A stretch of 64,000 nt of DNA, from assembly GCF_004022265.1 (NCBI RefSeq), contig NZ_SAVB01000008.1:1-64000 (forward strand), given 5' to 3'. The translations under genes and the position numbers were made by a program. This document shows, in pieces, positions 54,647-61,561 of the stretch (positions within the stretch are counted from its first letter, which is position 1; every line of letters starts with the position of its first letter). The notes beneath the pieces are model-generated. The model had not been told where the DNA came from, ran no database searches, and saw nothing but the letters and a program-made list of their open reading frames with translations. Source of the DNA: Paenirhodobacter ferrireducens. Its GTDB lineage: Bacteria > Pseudomonadota > Alphaproteobacteria > Rhodobacterales > Rhodobacteraceae.

Positions 54647-55525
54647 ATGAGCTACCACGTCGAGTCCATTTGTGATCGCCGCAGATTTGGCAGCGCAACG
54701 CGCAAGCAGATCGTGATGTATCTGGCCAACAAGGCCAGCGATGACGGCACCGGGATCTGGTGTTCGAAGCACACCATCGCGCGGCATACCGAGCTGAGCC
54801 TCGCAACGGTCAAGCGTGTTATCCGCGACTTCCTGGCTGAGGGCATTTTGCTTGCCACCGGGCTGCGCGACACCTCGCGCCACGGGCAGACCGTTGTCTA
54901 TCGCATCGTGCTGGAGGCGGTTGAAGAGCTGGAGCTTTTGCAGTGGAGCACAGGTTCATCGACAACCGGGGTCACACTGAACCCGGTTCCTCCGGTGCCC
55001 GCAACCGGGGTCACGGTGAGCCCGCAACCGGGGTCAGGGCGACCCCCAAACAATCCTAAGAACCATCCTGAGAATCCCCCTTCCGCGCGCACGTCTGCAC
55101 GCGAGGCGGCGGATGCTGATCTTGAACCACTTTGGGAGGCCTACCCGGCAGATCGGCGAAGGGATCGCAAAGCGTGCGGGCAGATTCTCGCGGGGGCTCA
55201 GGCCGAGGCCAGTTCCGAAGAACTGACTGAGGCGGCCCGGACCTATGCCGCAGAGACCGCCGATTACACCCGGACGAAGGTGATGTTTCTCGACAACTGG
55301 CTGCGCACGGGGAAGTGGCGGCGGTACGTCGAAGAAGCCCGCGGGCGGGCACGCGAGAAGGAATCCCGGGCAAGAACCGATGAGGAGACGATGATCCGCA
55401 GCGCCGCGCGGTGGATCCTGGAGCGCAGTGCGATGTGCCGGCATGTGCCCCGAAAATACGCGCTGAAGGCCGTCGAGCGCGGGCTCATCACTCTGCGGGA
55501 TGCGCAAGCGGCGGGGGTGTTGTGA
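54647..55525 (+). CDS. Helix-turn-helix replication-type protein
   Basis: A 292-aa protein. Residues about 5-85 form a winged helix-turn-helix resembling plasmid replication or partition regulators: RKQIVMYLANKASDDGTGIWCSKHTIARHTELSLATVKRVIRDFLAEG in conserved order. A Pro/Thr-rich linker with repeated TGVT segments (about 108-140) joins it to a C-terminal helical domain (about 160-292) with LWEAYPADRRRDRKAC and TKVMFLDNWLRTGKWR, the latter common in plasmid/phage replication proteins. GGAGG lies seven nt before ATG 54647. It is the first gene inside the element. Initiator or copy-control function is inference. Confidence 0.6.
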   Translation: MSYHVESICDRRRFGSATRKQIVMYLANKASDDGTGIWCSKHTIARHTELSLATVKRVIRDFLAEGILLATGLRDTSRHGQTVVYRIVLEAVEELELLQWSTGSSTTGVTLNPVPPVPATGVTVSPQPGSGRPPNNPKNHPENPPSARTSAREAADADLEPLWEAYPADRRRDRKACGQILAGAQAEASSEELTEAARTYAAETADYTRTKVMFLDNWLRTGKWRRYVEEARGRAREKESRARTDEETMIRSAARWILERSAMCRHVPRKYALKAVERGLITLRDAQAAGVL

Positions 55526-55620
55526 TGGTCGACACCAGCGTTGTCTCCCCGGTCGCGCGCGTTCGGTCGTCGCTTCTGTCAGGTGTTGGTTTGCTTATCA
55601 GAACCCGGGTGGGCCTCTTC

Positions 55621-55770
55621 GCAAACCCCGACCGGAGCGCCGGTCACAAGGCTGGCGAAGGTCGGGTTTTGCAGCCGCCATTGGCGGCTTCGATCCGGGA
55701 CGGATCGGCGGCGGAGCCGCTGGCTGGGTCGAGGGGCGCAGCGCCTTCGCCGACATGTTGCTTGCAACAT
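55621..55770 (+). other. Cluster of inverted repeats, candidate origin of transfer (oriT)
   Basis: Four inverted repeats lie within 150 nt just before the relaxase gene. The first has 13-bp arms at 55621-55633 and 55660-55672 with one mismatch, enclosing ACCGG/CCGGT (55631-55644). The others are GCCGCCA/TGGCGGC (55674-55688), CGATCCG/CGGATCG (55691-55707) and ATGTTGC/GCAACAT (55755-55770). Density and position next to a relaxase gene match known oriT regions. No gene is supported between 55526 and 55815. Confidence 0.55.
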
Positions 55771-55815
55771 AATAGTCGGTCCATATTGCGTTTCTCCGGC
55801 AACGGGGGCTGAGCC

Positions 55816-57243
55816 ATGGCCGGACCCCAGTTTTTCCACCTGCAGACCTATTCCCGAAAGCCCAACAAGACAGGCCAGTCGGTCGAACAGGTTCTGGCAG
55901 AGGCACGCCGCGATCCGATGTTCTCGACGCACGTTTCCGAGCCGCGCCCCTTCCGGGTGATCGCCGGCGTGTCGCCTCACGAGGTGCAGCGCCTGCATGA
56001 CGAGATGGTGGCCGCGGGCAGTGTCGCGGTCACGCTGAAGGATGGCCGGGTGGCGCGCCGGAGTATCCGGACTGACCGTCACACCCTGCTGACGGCGGTG
56101 GCCTCGCATCCGCATCTGACCGCGCAGATCATGGAACGCCCCGAAGCGCGGCGAGACTATGACGCCTGGGTGGAGCGGAACCTGACGTTTCTGCGCGGCC
56201 TCTTTGGCGAGCGTCTGGTGAGCGTGATCGAACATGTCGACGAGGAGCACCCGCATCTTCACGCCTACGTCTTGCCGCTGGATGATCCCGCCTGTTCTGC
56301 CCGGGATCTGAACCCGTGCTGGCTGGCCAAGAGCGAGGCCGAAGCCGGCGCGCGGGCCGAAGGACATGACGACAAGACGGCGGTGAAGCATGGCAATCAT
56401 GCCTATCGCGAACGGGCGCGTGCGCTTCAAGACCAGTATCACCGCGAAGTGGGGCTGCCGTCCGGTCTGACCCGCACCGGCCCGAAACGGGAGCGGCTGT
56501 CGCGGCAGCAATGGCGCGCCCGGAAGGACGAGGCCAGCCGCAACGCCCGCACTCTGAGGCAGATGGAGGAGATGGTCAGCGACCTCGCCGATCAGGAGGA
56601 TGAGCTGAGTGCCTCGGCGGAGAGAATGGCACGCGATCTTGAGGCGAGGCTTCATCAGGCGGAGGTGCTCCATGCCGAGGCAGAAGCCGAACGACATGCG
56701 GCGGCGCAGGACCGGGCCGCGGCGGCGGCAGGCAGAAAAGAAGTCGCCGCCCTCCGGTTGGCGGCGGAGGAGGAGGTCCGCAAGATCAGGAGCGCGGCAG
56801 AACAGAAGGCGACGGATCTGATTTCCGCCGCCGAAGAGATCAGGGCCGCCGCCGGAAGGGAGGCCGAAGCGGGCGCTCGCAAGATCCAAGACGACAGGCG
56901 GGCGTTCGAGGCCGAAAAGGCGATGATCGCACGTCGCGTCGCGCAGGAAGCGGCGGCTGTCGCGGTGCTGGTCCTCGTTGGAGTGCTGACCGGCAAGGTC
57001 GGCCGTCCGGCGCAGGGCTCCGGGTGGGAGATCCGCGACAGGGCGCTGCGCGAACGGGTCGAGGCCCTGCAGATCGGCTCGTCGCTGCGAGAAGCGGTGA
57101 CGGTCGTCACCTCGCTCTGGGACCGGCTGAAAGCGCGTCTGTCTGCCCCGGAGCTGGCCCGGGAGCAGGAAAATGCGGCCGAGCGGGTGCGGGAGCACGA
57201 TCTTCCGGCCCCGGCCTTTCGGAACAGGGAGATCGGGCGATGA
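55816..57243 (+). CDS. Mobilization relaxase (Mob/Pre-type)
   Basis: A 475-aa relaxase expected to nick one strand at oriT and lead it into a recipient. The catalytic domain (about 1-240) contains VIEHVDEEHPHLHAYVLP near residues 136-153, the HxDExxPHxH metal-binding motif of Mob/Pre (MobV) enzymes; FHLQTY near the start is a motif I candidate. Residues about 240-390 are a long Ala/Glu/Arg-rich coiled coil (EVLHAEAEAERHAAAQDRAAA). A short hydrophobic stretch AAAVAVLVLVGVL lies near residue 380. Start ATG 55816 lies 45 nt after the last inverted repeat. Its stop overlaps the next gene by 4 nt. No coupling protein is visible. Confidence 0.85.
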   Translation: MAGPQFFHLQTYSRKPNKTGQSVEQVLAEARRDPMFSTHVSEPRPFRVIAGVSPHEVQRLHDEMVAAGSVAVTLKDGRVARRSIRTDRHTLLTAVASHPHLTAQIMERPEARRDYDAWVERNLTFLRGLFGERLVSVIEHVDEEHPHLHAYVLPLDDPACSARDLNPCWLAKSEAEAGARAEGHDDKTAVKHGNHAYRERARALQDQYHREVGLPSGLTRTGPKRERLSRQQWRARKDEASRNARTLRQMEEMVSDLADQEDELSASAERMARDLEARLHQAEVLHAEAEAERHAAAQDRAAAAAGRKEVAALRLAAEEEVRKIRSAAEQKATDLISAAEEIRAAAGREAEAGARKIQDDRRAFEAEKAMIARRVAQEAAAVAVLVLVGVLTGKVGRPAQGSGWEIRDRALRERVEALQIGSSLREAVTVVTSLWDRLKARLSAPELAREQENAAERVREHDLPAPAFRNREIGR

Positions 57244-57986
57244 CCATTGATCTGGACGCGCGGATCGCGGAATTGCGGCAACGGCGTCGGGCTGAAGAAG
57301 ACGATGCCGCGGGCGAGCAGGATCGCCTGAAGCAAGGCCTCGCGGAGCATGCCGACGGCATCGGGCGGAAACTCGACGCCGAAGGAAAGCAGATCCGGCT
57401 GATGATGCTCTCGGTTTCGGGGCATGTCGCTGCGGAGCAGGCAAGGCTGGAGGCTTTGCGGACCGGCAACGAGGAGCTGAGAACCCGGCTGGACGCCAAC
57501 GGGATCTTGCTCCGGCGACAGGTGAAATGGACGTGGGCTGCGCTCGGTGGGATCTGTCTCGTCGCCGCAGGCATCCTTCTGTTGGCGGTATGGGGCGCTG
57601 GCCGCCTGGTGAGTGAGGCGCGGCAGGAAGCGGATGCGATCCGGACTGCGAATGCAGAGGAACTGGCGGCGGCCCGGGAAGACGGCGCGCGCGCCCTCGC
57701 GGCCCTTGAGGAACAGCTTGCGGCGCAGCGGGTGAGTGTCGAACAAAGCCTTGGCGCCGCCGGGGCGGAACTCGCGGGGCTGGAGGCTGAGCGGGCCTCC
57801 GTCAAGGCGGAGCTTGAACAGTTCGTCACCCTGCGCGACCGCATCGGCATCCGGCTTGTCGAGAGCCACACCCGCCCGGTCATCGTTGTCCCGGAAGGAT
57901 ACGAGCTGAGGGGCTGGCGGGCGGCCGGGCTGTCCGATCTCGCCCGCTACAACGGCCGGATGTACCGGGTGATGGCGCGGAAATGA
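57240..57986 (+). CDS. Coiled-coil membrane protein coupled to the relaxase
   Basis: A 248-aa protein probably helping mobilization, as small MobB-type membrane proteins do. It has an N-terminal coiled coil (about 5-90, AELRQRRRAEEDDAAGEQDRL), one membrane helix WTWAALGGICLVAAGILLLAVWGAG (about 98-122), a second coiled coil (about 125-205) and a compact C-terminus with RPVIVVPEGYELRGW. ATG 57240 overlaps the relaxase stop by 4 nt, the strongest evidence for a joint role. The specific family is not recognised. Confidence 0.65.
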   Translation: MTIDLDARIAELRQRRRAEEDDAAGEQDRLKQGLAEHADGIGRKLDAEGKQIRLMMLSVSGHVAAEQARLEALRTGNEELRTRLDANGILLRRQVKWTWAALGGICLVAAGILLLAVWGAGRLVSEARQEADAIRTANAEELAAAREDGARALAALEEQLAAQRVSVEQSLGAAGAELAGLEAERASVKAELEQFVTLRDRIGIRLVESHTRPVIVVPEGYELRGWRAAGLSDLARYNGRMYRVMARK

Positions 57987-58021
57987 CGGGGCGCGGCCAT
58001 GGGGCTGACCGCGCCACCCCG

Positions 58022-58864
58022 TTACAGATCCATGTTCGAGGCCTTGGCCGTCCCGGTCAGGGCCTCGTTGATCTGGCGATCCGTTTCCTCGCGGGCCTTG
58101 CGCGCCCGTGCGAAATCGGTGAGCGAGAACCGGATCTTCGATTGCCCGGCCTTCGAGTCGTAAACGACCTGATAGCTGGCCGAACATCCCGGTGCGATGG
58201 GCTTGTCGCTGTTCAGCTTTTTGTAATCCACCTGCATCGTGCCGAAGCCCGAGGACACGCAGGGGACGTATTCTGTCGTCGAGGTCCCGGATCTGGTCGT
58301 CTCCTCCATCTCCAGCGGGGCCGCCTGATCCAGCGCGGTCAGCTTCGCGCCCGCCTCGTCCCAGCCGTAAAGGATCGTCATCTTCCCGCCGTGATCGACC
58401 TCCACGAGCGAGGGCTCGCCATATTCCCCGGTGAGCTGCGCGAGCAGCTCTTCCGGCTTCGGCAGATCGGCGTTGCTGCCCTGGATCATGCGGCCGACCG
58501 AGATGACCCTGCCGCCAAGCGCGCCCAGATCCACCGTGCCGCTGACCTCCTCATAGCCGGCCCCGGACATGCGCGTGCTGAGGCCCACGCCGGCCGTGCC
58601 GAACTTTGCCACGGTCGACAGATCGAAGGTCTTGCCTTTGGGCGAGGAGGCACGCAGGTCGACCTTCCCGGTCGACAGCTCCATGCCGCGTTTCGCCATC
58701 GCTGCGCGGGCCTCGTCCAGCGTCATACCCGGAACGATCCCGATCACGGCGAGCTTGCCGGAGGCCGGCGGTGCGGAATAGTCCACCTCTTTCAGCGTGT
58801 CGGCGGACACCAGACCGGGAAACAGGACGGCGCAGACCGAGGCGGCAAGGCATTTCTTCAACAT
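58022..58864 (-). CDS. Exported hypothetical protein
   Basis: A 280-aa protein with a Sec signal peptide (KKCLAASVCAVLFPGLVSA, predicted cut after VSA near residue 20), so it acts in the periplasm or outside. The mature part starts with a short repeat-like helix-turn, IGIVPGMTLDEARAAMAKRG (about 40-59), of the type found in many small envelope proteins. It has two cysteines (CVSSGFG, APGCSASYQ) near residues 200-230 that could pair. ATG 58864 has AGGAG six nt upstream. It is the last of three minus-strand genes. Function unknown. Confidence 0.65.
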   Translation of the reverse strand: MLKKCLAASVCAVLFPGLVSADTLKEVDYSAPPASGKLAVIGIVPGMTLDEARAAMAKRGMELSTGKVDLRASSPKGKTFDLSTVAKFGTAGVGLSTRMSGAGYEEVSGTVDLGALGGRVISVGRMIQGSNADLPKPEELLAQLTGEYGEPSLVEVDHGGKMTILYGWDEAGAKLTALDQAAPLEMEETTRSGTSTTEYVPCVSSGFGTMQVDYKKLNSDKPIAPGCSASYQVVYDSKAGQSKIRFSLTDFARARKAREETDRQINEALTGTAKASNMDL

Positions 58865-58926
58865 AATGGACTCCTGACGATACGATGGGGTGCAATCCGC
58901 GGCATCGGTGGCTGAAACGCGCCCCG

Positions 58927-59550
58927 TCATTTCACGAAGCATCCGCGCCCCCCTTCAAAGGACAGCAGGCTCGACACGCCGCCGACCTTCGCATCATCGG
59001 TGACGCGCGTGGGTCTGGGCGGTGCTTCACCATCAAGTTCGGCGGACAGGATATTCGCGAAGAAGAAGTTCTTCTTCGCACCGCCCGGCATCGTGCCGCC
59101 CATTTCCCATTCGCCGGCGATGGCTTCGAGCTGCCGACTGCCCTCCTCGAAGATCAGGGCATCGGTGTCGGAGAAATTGATCTTCGCGTCCCACATGGCA
59201 TTGTTCTTGAGATCGCCGTCTCCGTTCGGCTTGTGATGCGTGATCAGAAGATTATCCCGGCCCCACCTGGAGCAGACCTTGAACCCCGCTGCCTTGAAAT
59301 CGGCACGCGCCTGATCATCCAAGAACATGTCGCCATAGACGCCGACCGCCACCCGCGACTTGATCGGCGCGAGGATCTTGATCGCCTCGTCGATCTTCTC
59401 GCGCGAGACCGCGCCGTAGATCAGCCAGACAGCTTTTCCGTTGGACGCCATCGCCCGGTCCAGATCCTGCCGGATCGGAGCCAGATCGAGCCCTTCGGCA
59501 TAGGCGGGCGACGCGAGGGCCAGCAGAAGCCCGACCACAATTTTCTTCAT
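58927..59550 (-). CDS. Exported hypothetical protein
   Basis: A 207-aa protein with signal peptide KKIVVGLLLALASPAYA (cut after about residue 18). The mature domain begins LDLAPIRQDLDRAMASNGKAVWLIYGAVSREKIDEAI and contains LLITHHKPN near residue 102. The order is loosely reminiscent of phospholipase D-like nucleases, which carry an HxK motif, but the motif is not clearly present, so I leave it unnamed. GAGGA lies seven nt before ATG 59550. It sits 62 nt upstream of the 280-aa exported protein gene in the same direction. Confidence 0.6.
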   Translation of the reverse strand: MKKIVVGLLLALASPAYAEGLDLAPIRQDLDRAMASNGKAVWLIYGAVSREKIDEAIKILAPIKSRVAVGVYGDMFLDDQARADFKAAGFKVCSRWGRDNLLITHHKPNGDGDLKNNAMWDAKINFSDTDALIFEEGSRQLEAIAGEWEMGGTMPGGAKKNFFFANILSAELDGEAPPRPTRVTDDAKVGGVSSLLSFEGGRGCFVK

Positions 59551-59587
59551 TATCAATTCCTCAAACCAAAATCGTCGCAGTCGGGAC

Positions 59588-60190
59588 CTATCCGTCGATC
59601 AGCCCCGACTTCGCACCGCCGGTGTTCGCGGGCAGACCGAGCTGGAACCGTTCCGCGTGGCTCAGCACGCGCCCGCTGCCATCCGCATAGACACCCGAGT
59701 TGCGATAGCTGGCTTCCGCCTCGGCCTTCCGACCGGCCATCGACAGGCGATGCGGCCTCGCCGCTTCCTCCGCCATTCGGGCCGCGTAGTTCGCATCCCG
59801 GCGCGCCTGATCTTCGGCCATGGCAGCACTGACAGCGGCGCGCGACAGCTCTCTGGTCGCATCGCTCCACTGCTCGGCACGGAGAATGACCAGCCGCTCG
59901 ACCAGCGCCTCCCGGCGGGATGCCGGATCGGAAGGAAATCTCTCGTCCACATAAGCCCGGTAGATTGCAGGGCCTTCCCGCAGCGACTCCTGATTGAGAA
60001 CCCAATAATCCTCGCGCCACAGGTGCGCGGGCATCGGGACAGCAGCCACGATCTCTTCCAGCATGGCCTTCGGCAGAGCCTTCGCCCACGCCTTCGCTTC
60101 ACGCTTCGCGGCAGCCTGCTCCGCCCGGGTCCGGAACCAAAGTCCCACGCCGGCCAACAGATCGTTTGCAGCAGAGATGGCGTCTTTCAT
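59588..60190 (-). CDS. Hypothetical protein, Ala/Arg-rich helical
   Basis: A 200-aa protein with no signal peptide. The N-terminal half has RAEQAAAKREAKAWAKALPKAMLEEIVAAVP then WREDYWVLNQESL. The middle (about 95-165) is helical and charged, and a short C-terminal segment reads NSGVYADGSGRVLSHAERFQLGLP. I do not recognise it. It is the first gene of the three-gene minus-strand unit and is divergent from the XRE regulator across an intergenic palindrome, so it is probably controlled by that regulator. Confidence 0.55.
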   Translation of the reverse strand: MKDAISAANDLLAGVGLWFRTRAEQAAAKREAKAWAKALPKAMLEEIVAAVPMPAHLWREDYWVLNQESLREGPAIYRAYVDERFPSDPASRREALVERLVILRAEQWSDATRELSRAAVSAAMAEDQARRDANYAARMAEEAARPHRLSMAGRKAEAEASYRNSGVYADGSGRVLSHAERFQLGLPANTGGAKSGLIDG

Positions 60191-60208
60191 TGCGGACCTC
60201 CAATCGTC

Positions 60209-60241
60209 ACCCCCATTTTGGGGTTAAACCCATAATGGGGT
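60209..60241. promoter_or_regulatory. Operator-like inverted repeat in the divergent XRE intergenic region
   Basis: ACCCCCATT (60209-60217) and AATGGGGT (60234-60241) are inverted, with further CCCC/GGGG symmetry inside (CCCCATTTTGGGG). The site lies 19 nt from the start of the 200-aa protein gene and 40 nt from the XRE gene. This is the expected place for autoregulation. Confidence 0.5.
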
Positions 60242-60280
60242 CAATAGCTGAACCTGTCGAAATCAAAGGCAGGCGGACTA

Positions 60281-60532
60281 TTGGCGGGCAGCGTTCATTC
60301 AGATGCGTATCGCAGTCTTCTGAAGGCGCTGATTGCCCTTCGGACGGAGCGCGCCATGTCGCAGGCCGATCTGGCCGCTAAGCTGCACAAGCCGCCGTCC
60401 TTTGTTGGAAAATATGAGCTGGGCGAGCGCCGGCTTGACGTGATCGAGCTGATGGTGATCCTGCGCGAGCTTGATGCAGATTTCGAGAGCTTCTGGACCC
60501 ACGCCGCGATCACGCTGCCGGATCGGCTGTAA
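60281..60532 (+). CDS. XRE-family transcriptional regulator
   Basis: An 83-aa DNA-binding protein with a Cro/CI-type helix-turn-helix: LIALRTERAMSQADLAAKL (about 17-35), then KPPSFVGKYELGERRLDVIELMVIL, in which FVGKYELGERRL carries the recognition-helix region. The start appears to be TTG 60281, preceded by AGGCGG; no better start lies downstream before the domain. It is divergent from the 200-aa protein gene across an operator-like palindrome and probably represses that unit and itself. Confidence 0.75.
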   Translation: MAGSVHSDAYRSLLKALIALRTERAMSQADLAAKLHKPPSFVGKYELGERRLDVIELMVILRELDADFESFWTHAAITLPDRL

Positions 60533-60611
60533 CGGCAGCTCTTGCGGGCTATTGACCCGGCCCCCGCTGGTGCGGCACAACCGCGGCCCCGCCTGCAACG
60601 GATCTTTCACG

Positions 60612-61169
60612 ATGACGCATTGGTACACTGCCGACCCGCATTTCGGGCACGAGAACATCATCCGGAACGCGCATCGCCCGTTCCGGGACACGAGCCATAT
60701 GGACTCGGTGCTGATCGAGCGGCTTTGGGAGAAGGTCGGTCCCGAGGATGACCTGTGGATCGTCGGAGATTTCGCCTTCGGCCCGCAGGCCAAGGATGAA
60801 AGCTGGCTGCTGACGATCTTCGGACAGCTTCCCGGAGCACGCCGGCATCTGATCGTCGGCAACCACGACGGCGCCCTGACGCAGGCGCTGCCCTGGGACA
60901 GCGTAGCGCTTCTGGCCGAGGTGGAGGATCCGTCGGCGGAGCGACCGGTGACGCTCTGCCACTACCCGATGATGACCTGGAACCACGCCCGCAAGGGCGT
61001 GCTGCATCTGTTCGGCCATGTGCATGGCAACTGGAAGGGAAGCGCGAACGCGGTCAATGTCGGGGTAGACGTCTGGGATTACTACCCCGTCACGTTGCAG
61101 GACGCCGCCCGGCGGGCAAAGGCATTGCCGGCGAACCGCCACTGGAAGGATGTCGAGCCGAGGGCGTGA
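60612..61169 (+). CDS. Metallophosphoesterase
   Basis: A 185-aa calcineurin-like phosphoesterase. Motifs in order are YTADPHFGHENI (about 5-16) with the first metal-binding Asp and His, DDLWIVGDFAFG (about 46-57), HLIVGNHDG (about 77-85), the His in CHYPMMTW (about 117-124) and FGHVHGNW (about 137-144). All metal ligands are present. The substrate cannot be inferred; related small phosphoesterases on plasmids and phages act on nucleotides or phosphoproteins. It follows the XRE gene on the same strand after 79 nt. Confidence 0.85.
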   Translation: MTHWYTADPHFGHENIIRNAHRPFRDTSHMDSVLIERLWEKVGPEDDLWIVGDFAFGPQAKDESWLLTIFGQLPGARRHLIVGNHDGALTQALPWDSVALLAEVEDPSAERPVTLCHYPMMTWNHARKGVLHLFGHVHGNWKGSANAVNVGVDVWDYYPVTLQDAARRAKALPANRHWKDVEPRA

Positions 61170-61561
61170 AGACACGCTGGTCTGGCTCGGCCGGCGACAT
61201 GGGCAATGAAAAGGGAATAGCAACATTCCGCAATTTGCTTCCGTTCGCACGTCCCGCCGGGCAACCCAGCTAGCGCCCGGCCCAATGCCGACATTCAGGT
61301 GTCCTGCGGCGGAAGTCCGGTCCCAGCCCAAAGCGGGCGGAGGTGCCGGGCGCAGCATGGCATGTCTCGCTGGATCGGAGGGCGGGTCGCTGCGGGAACT
61401 AGATTGACGGTGTGGCCGAGCGACAACGCCATCGCTCAGCCCATCAGCAGGCAACCCGGACAGATACCCTGTAAACCGACCCAACCCTCACCTCATCTAT
61501 CCGGCACCTACTTTCGATAAATGTTCAGGCGTAAGTAAACCGAAAGCACAAAAGGATGAGC
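61170..61561. other. Noncoding stretch between the phosphoesterase and TIR-NTPase genes
   Basis: About 390 nt between convergent genes in which I see no gene, RNA or strong hairpin. The base composition falls sharply from GC-rich to AT-rich at about 61480, marking the border of the TIR gene block. Confidence 0.4.

Noticed and set aside
55526-55815. A plus-strand open frame reading through the inverted repeats before the relaxase
   Set aside because: Composition is not coding and the stretch is filled by inverted repeats, better explained as oriT.
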